The notes under the pieces: model-generated
Databases searched by the model: none
Told to the model about the DNA's origin: nothing
What the model saw: the letters and a program-made list of their open reading frames with translations, nothing else
In this document: piece after piece, positions 1 to 12,085 of the stretch
How the letters are laid out: each line of letters starts with the position of its first letter
Numbering within the stretch: position 1 is the first letter of the stretch
Translations under genes and position numbers: made by a program
Assembly: GCA_951394405.1 (NCBI GenBank)
Contig: OX596337.1
Coordinates: forward strand, 62,001 to 126,000
Source: Coprinellus micaceus
Taxonomy: Eukaryota; Basidiomycota; Agaricomycetes; Agaricales; Psathyrellaceae
DNA: 64,000 nucleotides
Reading direction: 5' to 3'

Positions 1-1060
1 CAGCTCTTTACCCCCCATCCCAGACACGATGGAATTCGAACGCAAGGGTGATACAACAAACTCGCCTACATACTCGAAGTCGTTCCTCAGGGTGCACACC
101 ACTCCCCCATCCAACGTTGTTGGCTGGAGGGGTGGTACGGGCCCTTACCTCAACGATGCGGAGTACTTACGGCTGAAAGGCTCTGTCCTGCGTGAGGCCT
201 GCTTCATTCAGAGGCTCGCCGTGAAGCAACCTGGCACGATATGGGCGTCCTTGGCCCCTATCCAACTAACTCTCGGCCATGGCAAGCGCCGAGTGCGGCC
301 ATTAGGGTTTCGAAGTGTAGTCGCCCATCCTTCGTTCTGAACTTCCAGTTCCCTGTCGCGGACATACGCTCTATGATTCCCATATCATGCTGTCGTGCTG
401 AACCAGCCTCTCCCTCGACCCGTGGAAGGCCTTAGCGGGCAAAGATCCTGTATCCATCGGCATCCATGCAGCACGATCACATCCTACTAATAGAGTGGGC
501 GACTCACAGTCACGACCGAGCGCTGTTGGTCCTAAGGCCTAAGGCCTTACCATCGATAGCACGCCGCACCGGTCCCAGGTCCCCAAACGCACCCTCACTC
601 CACCGCGCCCTCGCAGGCATACACCACCTCTTTACTCGAGCTTCTCGATTAGAGCGGCGGTGTATGCCTTCGTGCTAGATGGTGCGAGGGACTTTGTGGG
701 TCCTGGAGGTCAACGAGGCTGGTAATATGTGCGCATGACACAGGCGTTTCAAGTGGTCGTGCTTCAAAGGTATGGATGTATCGCCACTTGCCCGACTTGG
801 AGCTTCAAATCTGCGAAGACTCGGCTACTTAAACGGAGGGACTCGAACTATAACGTTTTTATATTCGACCTGGAGGCTGCAATACGGTGGAACTATGCTC
901 TGATACAAGCCTTTGAAACCTGTTCGGAATTCGCCAACCTTCCGCCTTGCAGAATCCCAGAATCGCCTTCCTCCAAGCCTTACAACCTTGGAGACAGTGG
1001 TATCGACTGCACTGATACGTTCAGAGAAAGGTCAGTTTTGAGTATCATCCACAACTAACC
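1..1060. other. No gene supported
   Basis: Open frames here are short and lack splice-linked partners or recognisable domains. The only structure seen is a short imperfect inverted repeat, GGCATACACC at 616-625 against GGTGTATGCC at 659-668. Confidence 0.5.
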
Positions 1061-2872
1061 TCAACAGATACTTGCCTTCTCGTGGATATTAAAGTACGTG
1101 AGGTGGATCCGACTGTGGGCGAATGAGTGAAACCCTTGCCGCTCCGGTTCCTCTTGAAAGGTGATATGGGATAACCACCAATCAACGTCGCTCACGCTGT
1201 ACGTGCGGTGCGGGTCGAGGTAGTAATAGAGGTGTTTGCAGACATCTCGCAGAAATGGAAGGGAGTCCCCGATCTCTCCCTGAGAGCCTCTCCCTATCGA
1301 AAGGTTACTATTTTGTGAAGAGGCGGAGCGAGGACGTGAAAGAAGGACATACCCTTGAGCACCTGGTAAAAGCGGTCCCGTGTGAACTGTCTTGCTTGTT
1401 CAGCAGAAATGTACAAGGTTCCACTCCGTTGTGGGTCGTTTAGAAAGTCAAGGAGAGATTTGTGATACAACTCGAAATCGCTTTTCCCTTCGCCATCCAC
1501 CAAGCCAATCAGAGACGACAGCCTTCTGAAAAGGAATACTGCCTCCCCCGGGAAGGTCTCGCATATCCCACGGTAAGTCTCCCCCTCAATGTTGTCCATG
1601 ATGCCTCTGGCCTTAATCCACGTTACGGCCAACATAGAGTCAGGACTTGTCTCCAAAATTCCCTGATACAGCTTGTCCAGCGACGCGAAAGGGTTTGGGT
1701 CAGGCCCTGTAGCACGCCAGTCCATGATGCGACTCAGCTGCTCGTGGGCTGGACGCGTCCCATCGCCAACATACCGAAGTGCCGTCACCGCGTAGATGAA
1801 TTGCCCGGAGGCTTGCTCCGCGATCCATGAAGGAGCGGCTGGGGAGAACCAGTCGTCCCGAAGGCCGTAATCCCGGCCAATCTTGATTAATGTCGTCTGT
1901 GTGAAGAGTTCGATATCTGCACGGGGGCTGTAGCTTTCGTCGAGGAAGATCTCCCTGGCTAACTGTCGAGGAAGTATAGCGAAAGAACGGCTAATTGCAG
2001 GCTCGGGACGGCTGGCGATGATGATGCGAAATGGGAATGCGGGGTCGGTGGAGGCTTGGGCAAGAGCGGAAATAATTTCCTGGTGGTTCGACTCGCGGGA
2101 TTGTTGGCGCTCCTGTTTGGTCTCGAAATTCTTTTGTAGGTCGGCATCGCACTCGTCCACGCCGTCAACGATGACAATCTTCGGCCACATTTCGCTGTCG
2201 GTAGGTGACAGCTCGCCGACCTGGCGCAAAGGCCTAAGAATGAGAATCTCGAACTGCTGCTCCAAGCATTTCTCGAATACGGATGGGTTGCTAGCGATGG
2301 ATTCGAGGATATTGTCTCTCAGCCCCGGGATAGACGTGTGATGGACAAGGTGGTAGGCAAGGGTGGGTACGAGGCACATATGCGATCGTCGATCGGGGGA
2401 GGTTGGAACGAATGCGGAGAAGAAGAACGAGGCGGCGAGCCACCCAAGAGACTGGCAGGCGTCCGCAATCGACCCCGCTATGGCGGTCTTCCCCGTGCCT
2501 GCTGGGCCCGAGAGCCAGAGTATAGTCGTCTGATTCACATCGCGATCCCGGTGGCCCGTCCAGCTCAATATCTCCTCCTGTACCGCTTTCCTTGTCAGAG
2601 GGGCGCATTTTGGTGCATCGGGTCCACGCTCGGCGGAATCATGTGCAGCTCCTCTTGAGATGTGTTTCTCTAAACCTGAGAGGACAGTCATATCTCCACC
2701 CAGTCGACATGAGGGGGCAAAACGTACGCTTTAAAGCAGCCTGTAGCCTGCGTTCCAATGCGTCTTGGATACCGTCGGAGGTGGTATGGGTTATCTGCCG
2801 ATGGTCGAAGTAGTCTCCCGCGACATTGTTGATACTGACTTCACATATGTGAGGAGGGGTTGGCGAAGGCAT
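1061..2872 (-). CDS. NACHT-domain NTPase (NLR-like), no C-terminal repeats
   Basis: Model complement(join(1061..1293,1353..2675,2728..2872)), 566 aa; both introns (59 and 52 bp) are phase 1. Residues 18-30 carry the VAGDYFDHRQ-type stretch common at the N-terminus of agaricomycete NACHT proteins. Walker A is GPAGTGKT at about 105-112. Walker B is IVIVDGVDECD at about 211-221, followed by a FRIIIASRPEP sensor strand. NACHT proteins are STAND-class ATPases; in fungi they act in non-self recognition and programmed cell death, but the role here is inferred only. Fungal members usually end in WD40, ankyrin or TPR repeats; this one ends about 340 residues after Walker B in an uncharacterised helical region, so it is either a short form or 3' truncated. 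The start is supported by a TATA element 55 bp upstream. A 3' extension by another exon is possible. Confidence 0.82.
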
Positions 2873-2926
2873 CTGGGGGGTTTAGCGTGGGGATTAGGGG
2901 GTGAGTTGTCCAAACATGCCAGCAGG

Positions 2927-2936
2927 TATATATATA
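2927..2936 (-). promoter_or_regulatory. TATA box of the NACHT gene
   Basis: TATATATATA lies about 55 bp upstream of the ATG at 2872, a typical distance for compact fungal promoters. Confidence 0.5.
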
Positions 2937-2997
2937 CGGCTCATCTGACGTGCGGAATATATTGGGTAGCAGCGTGTCGTGAAGAGCTGTGTAAATG

Positions 2998-4065
2998 AAT
3001 TGAGGACGGGCCCTCAGCACATCAATGGAAGGTGATCAGGTCATATTAGTCGCGAGGGCGGGTTGGGAGGCACCTACTTCGTGTTCGCGCCCTCTGACGC
3101 AGAATCATCGTCTTTATGGACCCACTTACCTTACTCCTTTGGGGTGCTGGGCCGGATTCAAAGGCGAGTGCACACCACGGGAAGACCCATTCACAGGTGA
3201 CGTCCACTATCATCGTCACAAATTCCTCCCGTGCGGGGCTCGAGGGCTGGAAAGGCAGAGTGCAATGTGTATTACTGGGCTTTTGATGTCGAGATGCACT
3301 GGCATGTAAGACCGGCGCTGCAGGTACAGCTCCGATGGGCGCTTAATCGCGTGACGTGACCAGCGTGATAGCAGAGGTGACCGCCGCAGAAGCGCCACCA
3401 CACCGAACTCGTCACCAAAACCACCACCACTTCTCCCTCGTCTTTTCTTCCCCACTGAAGGGTATTCCAATCGCTCCCAGTCGAGGTCCTTGAGCACATA
3501 ATTGACCATATGGGCTCGAACCGGGATGCGAACTGCGTGGGGTTGAGAAACAATTTCCTATTTGCCATTACCCCAGGAGGGCTACACAGCAGAAGAGATG
3601 TTTTTGGATATTGAAGTTGTCGATATGAAACTACTGTACTCAATACTGCTGACATCCTCGTCAATGCTCGGTGTGCCAGGGCGCTTAGGCCAGTGTCACG
3701 ATAGATTAGATTAGATTATCCTGGTGTACATAGATGCCAGCAGTGTACCGGGATCTATACCCCTCCTTGCCCTCGACGCTATACCGAGGTGCTCAGCCAG
3801 CGCCGCCCAGCGCACCAGCCTCACTAGCGAGCGTGCCCGAGTGGGTCCACTGTGGACTACTCCATCGGGTGTCCAAAAGTTGCCAGGACTTGGCGCAGCA
3901 CACGTTCAAGGGGACAGCGTCCATCCGAGCCGTGAAGGAGCTGGTGTACCCTCCCCAGCTTAATGCGTTGAGAGGCCTCCGTCGTCGGGGAGAATCAGTG
4001 GAGTGGACAGACCTCGTTTTCAGGGATTGATATGGTACACTAATACGTTATAGCGGAATAATAAT
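2998..4065. other. Intergenic region with dispersed repeat
   Basis: No spliceable gene seen between the NACHT promoter and the GST 3' end. The region holds the uninterrupted copy of the dispersed repeat at 3669-3863. Confidence 0.45.
3669..3863 (+). repeat. Dispersed repeat, uninterrupted copy
   Basis: About 195 bp with a second copy at 61683-63137. Both copies share GTGTGCCAGGGCG near the start, GATTAGATTAGATTAT, CAGCAGTGTAC and a tract around CCTTGCCCTCGACGCTATAC. They end near TGGACTACTCC. The second copy is interrupted at the GTAC corresponding to 3745-3748 here, so this copy preserves the empty site. No coding function seen. Confidence 0.75.
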
Positions 4066-5015
4066 CTAAGCCTTCTTTGCAGCTCGTTCGACGCGAATAG
4101 ATTCGGTGCGCTTCTTGGTGGTCTCGATGATGACGTCCTTTCGCCATACCCCGATGTCAGCCTGCATCCCTCTCGCAAAGAAAATAAGCAAAGAAAGCTC
4201 ACCTCGAAGTATGTCGACTTGAAGCTCTCCCGGCTCGTCACCAGCGCAAAGTACTTCCGCAACCTCTCGTACTTCGGGTCGTTCTGAATGGTCTCATACA
4301 CAGCTTTCCCCTGTCCCTCGTCGTACCCTCCAATATCGTGCTTCAATGAGGTGAACGCACGCGCGAGGAACGGAGTCACCGCTGCATCCGCAAGACTCCA
4401 TTCATTCCCAACCGCGTAGCTGCCCTCATCCGAAGGCAACAGACCTACCAAGGCATCGAGTGCGGGGAGGATTCCAGCTGGATCCTCCCCTCTAACAAGA
4501 GCACCGTACCAAACAGCCCAGAACTTGGATTGGAAAGTTTCAATGAAGAACCGAGCGTTTGCGCGTTTAACGGGGTCGGCAGGGAGGAGGGATTTGCCGG
4601 TGGGAGTGACGAGGTCGTTGATGAACTCGATGAGAACGAGCGACTCGGCCAGTTTGGTGGATTCAGGGGAGGGAGTGGCAGGGTCGACGTCAGGGCCGCC
4701 ATATGCGATTGCTGGTACCTTTTTGCACGTTCAACAGGTGAGATAGGGGGCTCATGGATAGGGGTTGAAAGATAAGATAAGATGTATGTGGAGGGAGCCT
4801 CACCTTGCTCGCGGGGTTGACCTTAGGCGCGTACCACTCGGGCTTGTTCTGGAGATCGATCTCGAAACGCTTGTAATCAAGGCCTGACTCTTTCAGAGTG
4901 AGTTCAGCGCGGTGCGCGTAGGGGCAAACCTAAATGGGCCGCTTCAGTCAGCAGGGCCACAGAGAACGGGAAGTGGACACACATATGCGGAGTAGAGGGT
5001 GATGCGTTGAACCAT
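4066..5015 (-). CDS. Glutathione S-transferase, omega-like
   Basis: Model complement(join(4066..4161,4203..4718,4804..4929,4983..5015)), 256 aa; all introns are phase 0 (53, 85 and 41 bp). The N-terminus is a thioredoxin fold starting ITLYSAYVCPYAHRAEL. The VCPYAHR motif resembles the Cys-containing active site of omega-class GSTs (CPFAQR type). A glutathione-site ESTKLAES segment follows near residue 70. The all-helical C-terminal domain includes NEWSLADAAVTPFLAR, the N-capping box region of the GST fold. The protein ends in a basic RVERAAKKA tail. The predicted role is cytosolic glutathione conjugation or thiol-transferase chemistry in detoxification. Length fits the family. A TATAAA element lies 52 bp upstream of the chosen ATG. 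Confidence 0.9.
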
Positions 5016-5066
5016 AGTGTTCGAGAAAAATGGGTGGGTGTGAGATGAGGGTGACTGGAAGTGGCC

Positions 5067-5073
5067 TTTATAG
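5067..5073 (-). promoter_or_regulatory. TATA box of the GST gene
   Basis: CTATAAA on the minus strand, 52 bp before the ATG at 5015. Confidence 0.5.
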
Positions 5074-5079
5074 ACATTT

Positions 5080-5614
5080 CGACGCGCGAGGCTCAGGCTG
5101 GGCGGATGTGTACCCATTACAATGCTGACTGAGAATGTCGTGATTTTATGCAATACCCCATCAGCGTTAAGGGAAACCACGTCATCTTGGTTGGGTCAGA
5201 CAAGAACCATCCAGATGACCCCGTCTATAGAGTTTGAACTGTAGCTGAGAGATATACCAGATTAGCGCCAAAGAACGCTGGTAGGCTTCCGTCATACACC
5301 AACTGGCGCCGAACTGTGGGGGAAATCGCGCTTGCTGACCGAGCGGGGACGCGCGGCCGCAGCGAAGGAACTGGTCGTTGTTGGTCAGCTGGACCTGATA
5401 TTGATCGAGAGTTCCTGTTTGAATAACCGGCGAGACGGCGGAGTAGCGTATAGAAGGGAGGAGGTCGACCGCAAGGTTCAGCACTGAAAGTGGTGCACGT
5501 TCCAGTTTCGGATTCCGCCTCGAATCTTACAGGTTTTCTCCCGCGAGAAACACAGAAGCATTTAAACGCCAACGAGACGCAGATCTAATGGGGACCAATT
5601 TTGCTACGATATCG
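5080..5614. other. Intergenic, no gene supported
   Basis: Lies between the GST promoter and the 3' end of F-box gene 1. Short open frames only, none with motifs or paired splice sites. Confidence 0.4.
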
Positions 5615-7018
5615 TTACACTGCATGTGGGGGGCCCACAGTATTAGCCCGGAAAGAGGATGCTACGCGGTGCCCCTCTCTACGTAGATCTCTTAATACAG
5701 GCAAGTGGTACATATCAATAGCCTCGTTAAGATTGCGAAGAAAAACTTGAGCCTCCTCTCTTTTTCTCTCAAGGTATGAACCTTGCCCTGACACTGTAAT
5801 TTCTACGCTCAGATAAACCTCTCTGAGGTCGGGGCAACAATCCCGACCAGCATCCAAACTCGAGGCAAGGTTCCCCCACTGAGAACCGAAACTATCACCA
5901 TCGACAGCCAGTAGCCCATGGAAGCTAAGCTCTAGCTGAAGGGTTTGAATGCGGGAAAACATAAATAGACCTGAGTGCCATTGGCACCCAAAGGGGTGAT
6001 AAATTGTCGCGCCACGGCAGAAAAGGAGCCTGCTGACTCGAATGTAGATGTGTGTCAAGCTTGTGAGGGACCCCGGGTGGAGTCTGGACAATGGGTTTGC
6101 CCACCCTACGTCAGAAACACCGATTGTGATACTGACTTGAGCATGGATTTAATCGTAGACTTAGCCATATAGTACAATTATAGACCCACCAATAAACCGC
6201 AGTCGTCTGAGGTTCTGCGCCAGGTTCAGATACGACCAGCTGGTGTCTTCCGGATGGAGGATAGAAGTAGCGTCAATGGACTCAACCCCTGGTAGCCTGT
6301 AGACGCAGTGATTTACCGGCGTCGGAGCCCTAACCAGTCATTTTCAACTGGTTTGAAATCGCGAATAGATGGGCACCTACCCCGGAACTTGAAAGCCCTC
6401 GGTTGGCCCAGGTGCCGTGACTGACGTATGCGCAATAGTGAGGCGCCGTACGTTGGATGGTAAATGCAGAAGCTCTAGCGGGTACTGCTTGAAGTTATGG
6501 AGGATGAGACGATCGAGTCCCGGCCTCTGCATGAGGTCGCTCATCGCACTGGTCCATCGCACCGATGTTATCCTGCCAAAGCTGAACGGTGGCTCCCTTG
6601 GTTCCAGTGGCTTCGCTGGATTCCCAGATCCGTAGATAAGTTCGTGAATGTTGGGCATAAATTTGAGGGCGCTGATGATCTGGCCGAGCTTATGGTCGTC
6701 TTGAGGTTGGAGCGCAGTACTGATGCAACATCGAAGAGTTCGAACGTGAAGCCCCAGGTCCGGTCTGTCTTCGATAGTCCTCGCCAGCTGCAGGGTACTA
6801 TGACAAAGTGGGAAGTCATTGGCGCCTAAAATCCGATAATAGCGTTCCGATACAGGGTACAAGGTGACATCGCTGTAGATATGCATTTGCGTACGGGGGA
6901 CGAGGGCCTTGCAAGATCGGCAGACCGAAAGCAAGTTTTTGAGCGTCCCTGGTTCGCTGCTGCTAGCGACGTGATCTATAATGGCCTCTAGGAGCTCAGT
7001 TGGAGGGGTGCTTGGCAT
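5615..7018 (-). CDS. F-box-like / leucine-rich protein 1
   Basis: Model complement(join(5615..6105,6190..6296,6381..7018)), 411 aa, with phase 2 and phase 1 introns of 84 bp each. The N-terminus PTELLEAIIDHVAS followed by LLSVCRSCKALVPRTQMHIY fits the degenerate F-box of expanded agaricomycete families. The rest has scattered leucine-rich segments (DRLILHNFKQYPLELL, LRRLRFIG, LTSLTHIYIRVSRL). F-box proteins normally recruit substrates to SCF ubiquitin ligases through Skp1; the substrate here is unknown. Two paralogs lie on the same strand at 31058 and 56740, and a phase-1 intron sits at the equivalent position before the LHPGSL-type motif in all three. The ATG at 7018 was chosen because the paralog also begins MPxxxPxE. 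Confidence 0.78.
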
Positions 7019-7262
7019 TTCCGCGAGTAAGGAGATGATGGTCGTGAGGGAAAAAGAGGGGTGGAGTCGAGGACCAGCGTGGGGATGGGCGGCCTCGTCT
7101 CGTGACCTAGATATGACCACCGATCTAATCTTATCGTCCAAAATACCGACAACCGCTCGAACCACCGGGCTGTACTGAGATAAAACGTACCTCGCACCCC
7201 CATCTCTAAAGAGTGAGGCCAGGAAGAAGCCAAACGAGATCCACAAGAAACCTCACGTCGGG

Positions 7263-7310
7263 GCTTGGGCGCTAAAAACGTTTCCATGTGACCTTACGAT
7301 AAGATAAGAA
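7263..7310 (-). repeat. TTATC-repeat plus TTAGCGCCC composite motif
   Basis: On the minus strand CTTATCTTATC is followed about 25 bases later by TTAGCGCCC. The same arrangement occurs at 30849, 32635 and 37087. It may be a repeat-family terminus or a regulatory block with tandem GATA sites; it lies about 250 bp upstream of F-box gene 1. Confidence 0.45.
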
Positions 7311-7880
7311 CACGGCCTCCCTACCCTGCTACATTCTCGCACACCTGATGCTGATATTTACATATACGAAGGTCATGGGTAATCCCCTTCACTCTAACCA
7401 TGTCACCCTTACCGTGATGGCCCACTAGCGTTTCCCGAGAGTCAGCTGTCGTTCAAACCGAAATGTCGACTTTACCCACTAGCACACAGCCAGACCTGAG
7501 GAGGCCCGCGTTCTGGATCTGTACCCTAAGTCTGGGAGGCCGGTGCTTATTTCTGCTTACAGGAGGTTAATAAGACAGGAGCTCTATCTCGGCCAAACCT
7601 GGCGGCTTATATGAAGATATACTCTGGCTAGCTGAGAATGTACGGTCGACCCCATGCGGTTAAATTTCAGCCAGGCAAGGCTGCGTGCACAGTGTTGCTG
7701 AGAGCAGTGGTCGAGGCCATATTTTTGAAGTAGAATGAGTTCCCGTATGATGTCGTGATATGCAACACATTTACCGCCTAGATCCGTTCCGCAGCTGTTG
7801 TCGCACAACCTACGAAGCTGTCGCATCTCATCGAGGCCTGGATCACCTATTGAATCCTTCCATTGGCTGTGGTAACTCGA
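7311..7880. other. Intergenic, no gene supported
   Basis: No motif-bearing frame and no repeat structure recognised between the F-box upstream region and the decayed 2 kb repeat. Confidence 0.4.
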
Positions 7881-9960
7881 CCGGGTTCAAATTAATAGTG
7901 CAACGATGATCATCCCCTCTCCTTTCGCCCACCTTTCACTTTAGACTTTCGCCTCGTATGTCAGGACAGCGGATCTCTCACGTTCATATAACATATGTGA
8001 TCACACCTCTCGGGGGGTGCTATAAGCAACGGAGTTCTTCGGTGGAAATACTCGCTAGCCAAGGGCGTCTGCACCCTGGGGCCTGAAACACTCCCACAGG
8101 CAATACTTCGATGAACGGAAATGGCTCTGGTGCGGGGAATAGCGTAGTTTCGAAGCGGCGGAACAGCATTGCGTCCACCGACCATGCGTTTGCGACACCC
8201 TCGGGCAGCGAAAGAAGGTTCTTGGGAAGGTTTCTGAGAATTGATAGGTCGGTGTCCGAGTATGCTCCCCGTGTAGGCGCAGAAGATTTCGCCGGTGTGG
8301 AAGAGGGAGAAAAGAAAAACAGAGAGGAAATATATCTATCGCGGACTAGCCAAGAGCTAAGCGCTCGTGCCCAGGCACCTCGGTCCGGCGGCTACGGCAT
8401 TAATGCCACACTTGATCCCCATTCACGCACCATTTACCACTCGGCCTCGTTGCACCTTCACCAAATCCCCGGGTCGGAAACTGCGTCCACTAAAGGGTAA
8501 AGCGGCGGATGTTACCTCGACGCCCAGGAAGCTCTGAGAAAGGCGTCCCAGGGTAGACCATGATCCCAGGAAAACAGTGGCTTCCTAGAAGCGAAGAAGT
8601 GGGATGGTGGCGTTGTCGAGGGAATGTATACAACGATTCGAAGGCCCGGGTGCGCGTGTAGGGCGCACCCATGGCCGCAGCTCCATAACTCCCGCTTGCG
8701 TGTGGTGCTTGGACACGGGGCTTCGAACTGCGGGTTCGCGACGGAACTGTGGTAGAAAGCGGGGCGGAACTCGGTAGTTGTGGGTATGCTGAGAGTCCGC
8801 CCTGCTTTCGGTATTCTTACTTTGAGATATGTATCAATCGGCGAGGTGAGTATACAGCATCATACACGAGGCGCAGCATCCTAACTTGGCTCTCCGTCCA
8901 GACCAATTTGACTGTGCGCAAAGATGCGGAAGGGCGAAATGCGGATAACACCACATTCGATATTATCTTATCAACCAGACCTTCGACACGATGGGAACGA
9001 GCTAATGCATACTTCTACGGTAAGAGTATCGCTGCGATGTCCTCGCACCCTAGTGCATCCTTTAATAGTCCTGTGGGGGAGATGCTAGCATGAGAAACAT
9101 GCGGTGGGTGGCGGTGCAGCAAGTCGCGCAAGATAAGCGCCCACACGTGGTGGTGGTCCCTCGGGTATCTACGTTCGGACCACATCACATTGACATCAGC
9201 GCCAACGCCTCTCACCTGGGCAGCTTAATTCATTTAGGTGAAAGGGCGCATGGAGGATAAGATAACGCGCTTAGCACGCACACCGGCTGACAGGGTAGCA
9301 GCACACTTACGCGACGGAGGGTCAGGTGGTGTATTCAAATCGCCACTTACCTGTGCTCGATCCTGCATTCAGCCACTGGCGACACCGGGGTACGTGCGAA
9401 CGCCACCTCGTGTGTGCGATAGAATATTAGAAATGAATGTGATGTGGGGGAGGCGGGTCATGAAGTACCGAGGGGTCAGGATACTTGGGTCTGGAAGCGG
9501 TCCGAAAGGGAAGGTGGATCAGGGAAATGGGCGGCTTACTGCACGAGTAAGGTGTGGCCCCTCATGAGGAGCTCTACAGAATGGAATTGAGGAGTCTGGG
9601 GACATGAATTCATTTCGCTTCTTTGGCCAAGTGCGGGATTCAACCCATTGGCGGTTCAGATCTCAGGTGGGAGCATGTTAGGGTAAACGGCGATCGCAAG
9701 GTGACAAAAGGCTGTAGGATAGGGAAGTGTCTCCGTGATTCAGCGCCATATATTCTGCAGTTTGAATCTTAACTGCCCGGAAGGAGGGCAGCGGAAATGA
9801 AGTCCAACTCAATACAGACCCTTATACAATCGTCGCATTCTACTCGCGGATTTCCTTTCTTCCTCACTGATTAGATTTTCGTCCTTTCTCTCATACCGGT
9901 TTAGAACCCGTCGCTTCTCTGGAATTCCGACACGGCCTCTGCGAAGGGAATATTTTGTAA
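7880..9960 (+). repeat. Decayed 2 kb dispersed repeat, copy 1
   Basis: Matches the reverse complement of about 27330-29385 along nearly its whole length with many substitutions and small indels. Shared landmarks include CACGTTCATATAACATATG (7980 region), GGTACCCAGGAAGCTC-like sequence near 8510-8540, GTTGTCGAGGGAAT (8614), GCGTGTAGGGCGC (8653), TAAGCGCCCACACG (9135) and GGAGGATAAGATAACGCGC (9252). The match resumes with GGTGGATCAGGGAAATGGGC (9511) and CTTTCTCTCATA (9884). No conserved long reading frame survives in either copy. Boundaries are approximate. Confidence 0.7.
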
Positions 9961-10542
9961 GGCGCCCGGCAAAGTAAGCAAGAAATATTCAAAGGTCTTT
10001 CAAGAATTTAATCGTCCAGGACGCCGGAGGTCGAGGTCCTTTGACGGAGGGGAAATACTCGAATGGGCTCCGCCCCAATCCTCCATAATTGCCTATATAG
10101 ACGGCGGACGTCACTGTAGGCCCTAAGTCCAAGTACACGTTCACCCACTTAGGACATCGATTAGATTGTGGCACAAGTCGTGTACGGCGTCATGTCCTTC
10201 CTTCCCTACCCAGCCGCCTATTCCCGCCGTTGAGTACGGACGGGGCTTCGCAGAATCGCACCTATTCCCCCTTCCATCATATCACACCTTCTGTGAAGCT
10301 CTCCGCCGCTCATTCGTTGCGAGGGTGTCGTAAACCCTGAAAAGGGGCTTGCAGGTGGATCCGGTGAGGAGGAAGTGAGGAGTTGACTAAAGGGTGGAGG
10401 TGGGTGCAAGCTGGGCACACACCCGCGGTGGTTGCGCGACTCGGAAGGGTGTCGAGGGGTGAGGTGCGATGAGCTGAGGGACGGGGAACCGGGATCCCGT
10501 TGGGGTTAATTCGAGGATCGAAAGCGAGGGGCCACTGATTCC
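9961..10542. other. Intergenic, no gene supported
   Basis: Several pyrimidine-rich stretches on the minus strand; no supported gene. Confidence 0.4.
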
Positions 10543-10924
10543 AGCTAGTTACGAAACGATAGACCCACTTTCGAGAAAACACAGGAGTTGATATTTGTTT
10601 AGTTTTGGAGCTGCGTGGGGCCACCAAACACAGGCGGTGCCCACTTCAGGCAAGGCGGCCCCGCCCTCGTACTCTCCAGGAGCGGAGAGTGGGTAAAGCA
10701 ATAATGGTACGCCCTCAGGGGGCCCCTCGTATACCAGCTATGTATTTAGGTATCCTCTATGATGGCTCTTTCCCGTTGCATGGCATGGAGGATTGCACGA
10801 GGGCTGGAACGCAATATGTAGAAGGGATTTTTGGCGGGGCACCTCTGCTTGGATCCCTCCAAAACTAAACAAATATCAAAACCTGTATTTTTGCGAAAGT
10901 GGGTCTATCATTTCGTAACTAGCT
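10543..10924. mobile_element. Foldback / MITE-like element with 68-bp terminal inverted repeats
   Basis: The left arm 10543-10610 begins AGCTAGTTACGAAACGATAG and the right arm 10857-10924 is its inverted match ending CATTTCGTAACTAGCT, with only a few mismatches. The arms flank about 246 bp of GC-rich spacer with no coding potential. Total length is 382 bp. The tips are self-complementary (AGCTAG/CTAGCT), so the exact end and any target duplication cannot be fixed from this copy. Confidence 0.75.
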
Positions 10925-12085
10925 GTCATTGATCAGGACTGATGAGACGAAGATGGGAGCATTACTAATGCGGATTGTCTAATGTCGTAAGCGCCCGAGG
11001 TGCGTTCGCACTCCACAAACCACGTTGACAGTGCACGCACAAAGCAACGTCACTTCGCGTTGAAAAGAGAACTAAATGTATCGAAGGAAGGGAAAGCGAG
11101 GCGCCAACGTGTAGCTGTCAGTCTATGACAATTACGTACTGCAAATGCTAGCATATCAACGCGTTCCTGAAAGATAAATAGCCCGTACTGGGCACGAGAC
11201 GGCATTAGGCCACCTTGCTGGTACAGCTCTGCGTCCGAACGCTAGTAGGTGAGCATCTTGACTAATTACGGGAGACATTCTCATTGTTCGTTCTCTTTCT
11301 ATACCCTTGCGAGATGCTCAAACTCTTCTCACTGAGTCCTTGTGGGCCGGTGGAAGGTCTGTTACAATGTCTACCGCTCCGAAAGGACTGAGTACACGAT
11401 TGGAACCCCTGAAGCAAGGGCCCAGAGTTCGATCATGACCCTCTCCCTCTAGGGCCGAGGTCGACCGACCCCTGCCGGTTGCGACACCCTCGCAACGGAT
11501 GAACGCGATCACCGGGTGTTACGAACGACGGGTGGGTAGTGCGATGGGCCGGGGTATACGTACAATAGATGTGGGGCGACCTGCGCAGATGCGATGCGCC
11601 GTCGACGGCGGCGGGAGGCGAGGCGTCAAAGTACATCTCCTCGGCACTTCAACGGAACGGTGTCGTCAGCGCCCAAAAGCACCCAAGCAACAATCTGATT
11701 TAGTCCACCCTATGTATGTTTATCCAGTTGGGCGAGGTTTCCGTGAAGGTCCAGTGCTAGCGCTAAATACTGCGTAATTAGATTGTTACGCGCGCCACGG
11801 CAAGAGCACACGGCGACTGCACTTCTCCACTCCCTTGGAATTCACAAGTCACGCTCTCCGTGGAACTCAGGGCGCGTGTGGCTTCACCGCTGGATTTCCC
11901 TACATATTCGCGAGCAGGCAGCAGGGAATACCTCATCAGAATTGGGTGTAAACCTCTCCTGGCATTTCGTTTCATCGGGTCACCAGATCCCCGAATCAGA
12001 TGTTGGGGTGGCGGGCATATTCCAAATTCAAGAGAGTTGTAGATTTTAGTACTCGTTACATGACATTCCAGGTTATTTCCACTGC
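10925..12085. other. Intergenic, no gene supported
   Basis: About 1.1 kb downstream of the esterase gene. No domain, spliced frame or clear repeat recognised. Confidence 0.4.

Noticed and set aside
3724..4030. Two overlapping plus-strand frames of 79-98 codons
   Set aside because: They coincide with the dispersed repeat and differ in frame and stops from the second copy, so they are not conserved as protein.
9238..9567. Plus-strand frame of 109 codons
   Set aside because: Falls inside the decayed 2 kb repeat; the other copy breaks the frame.
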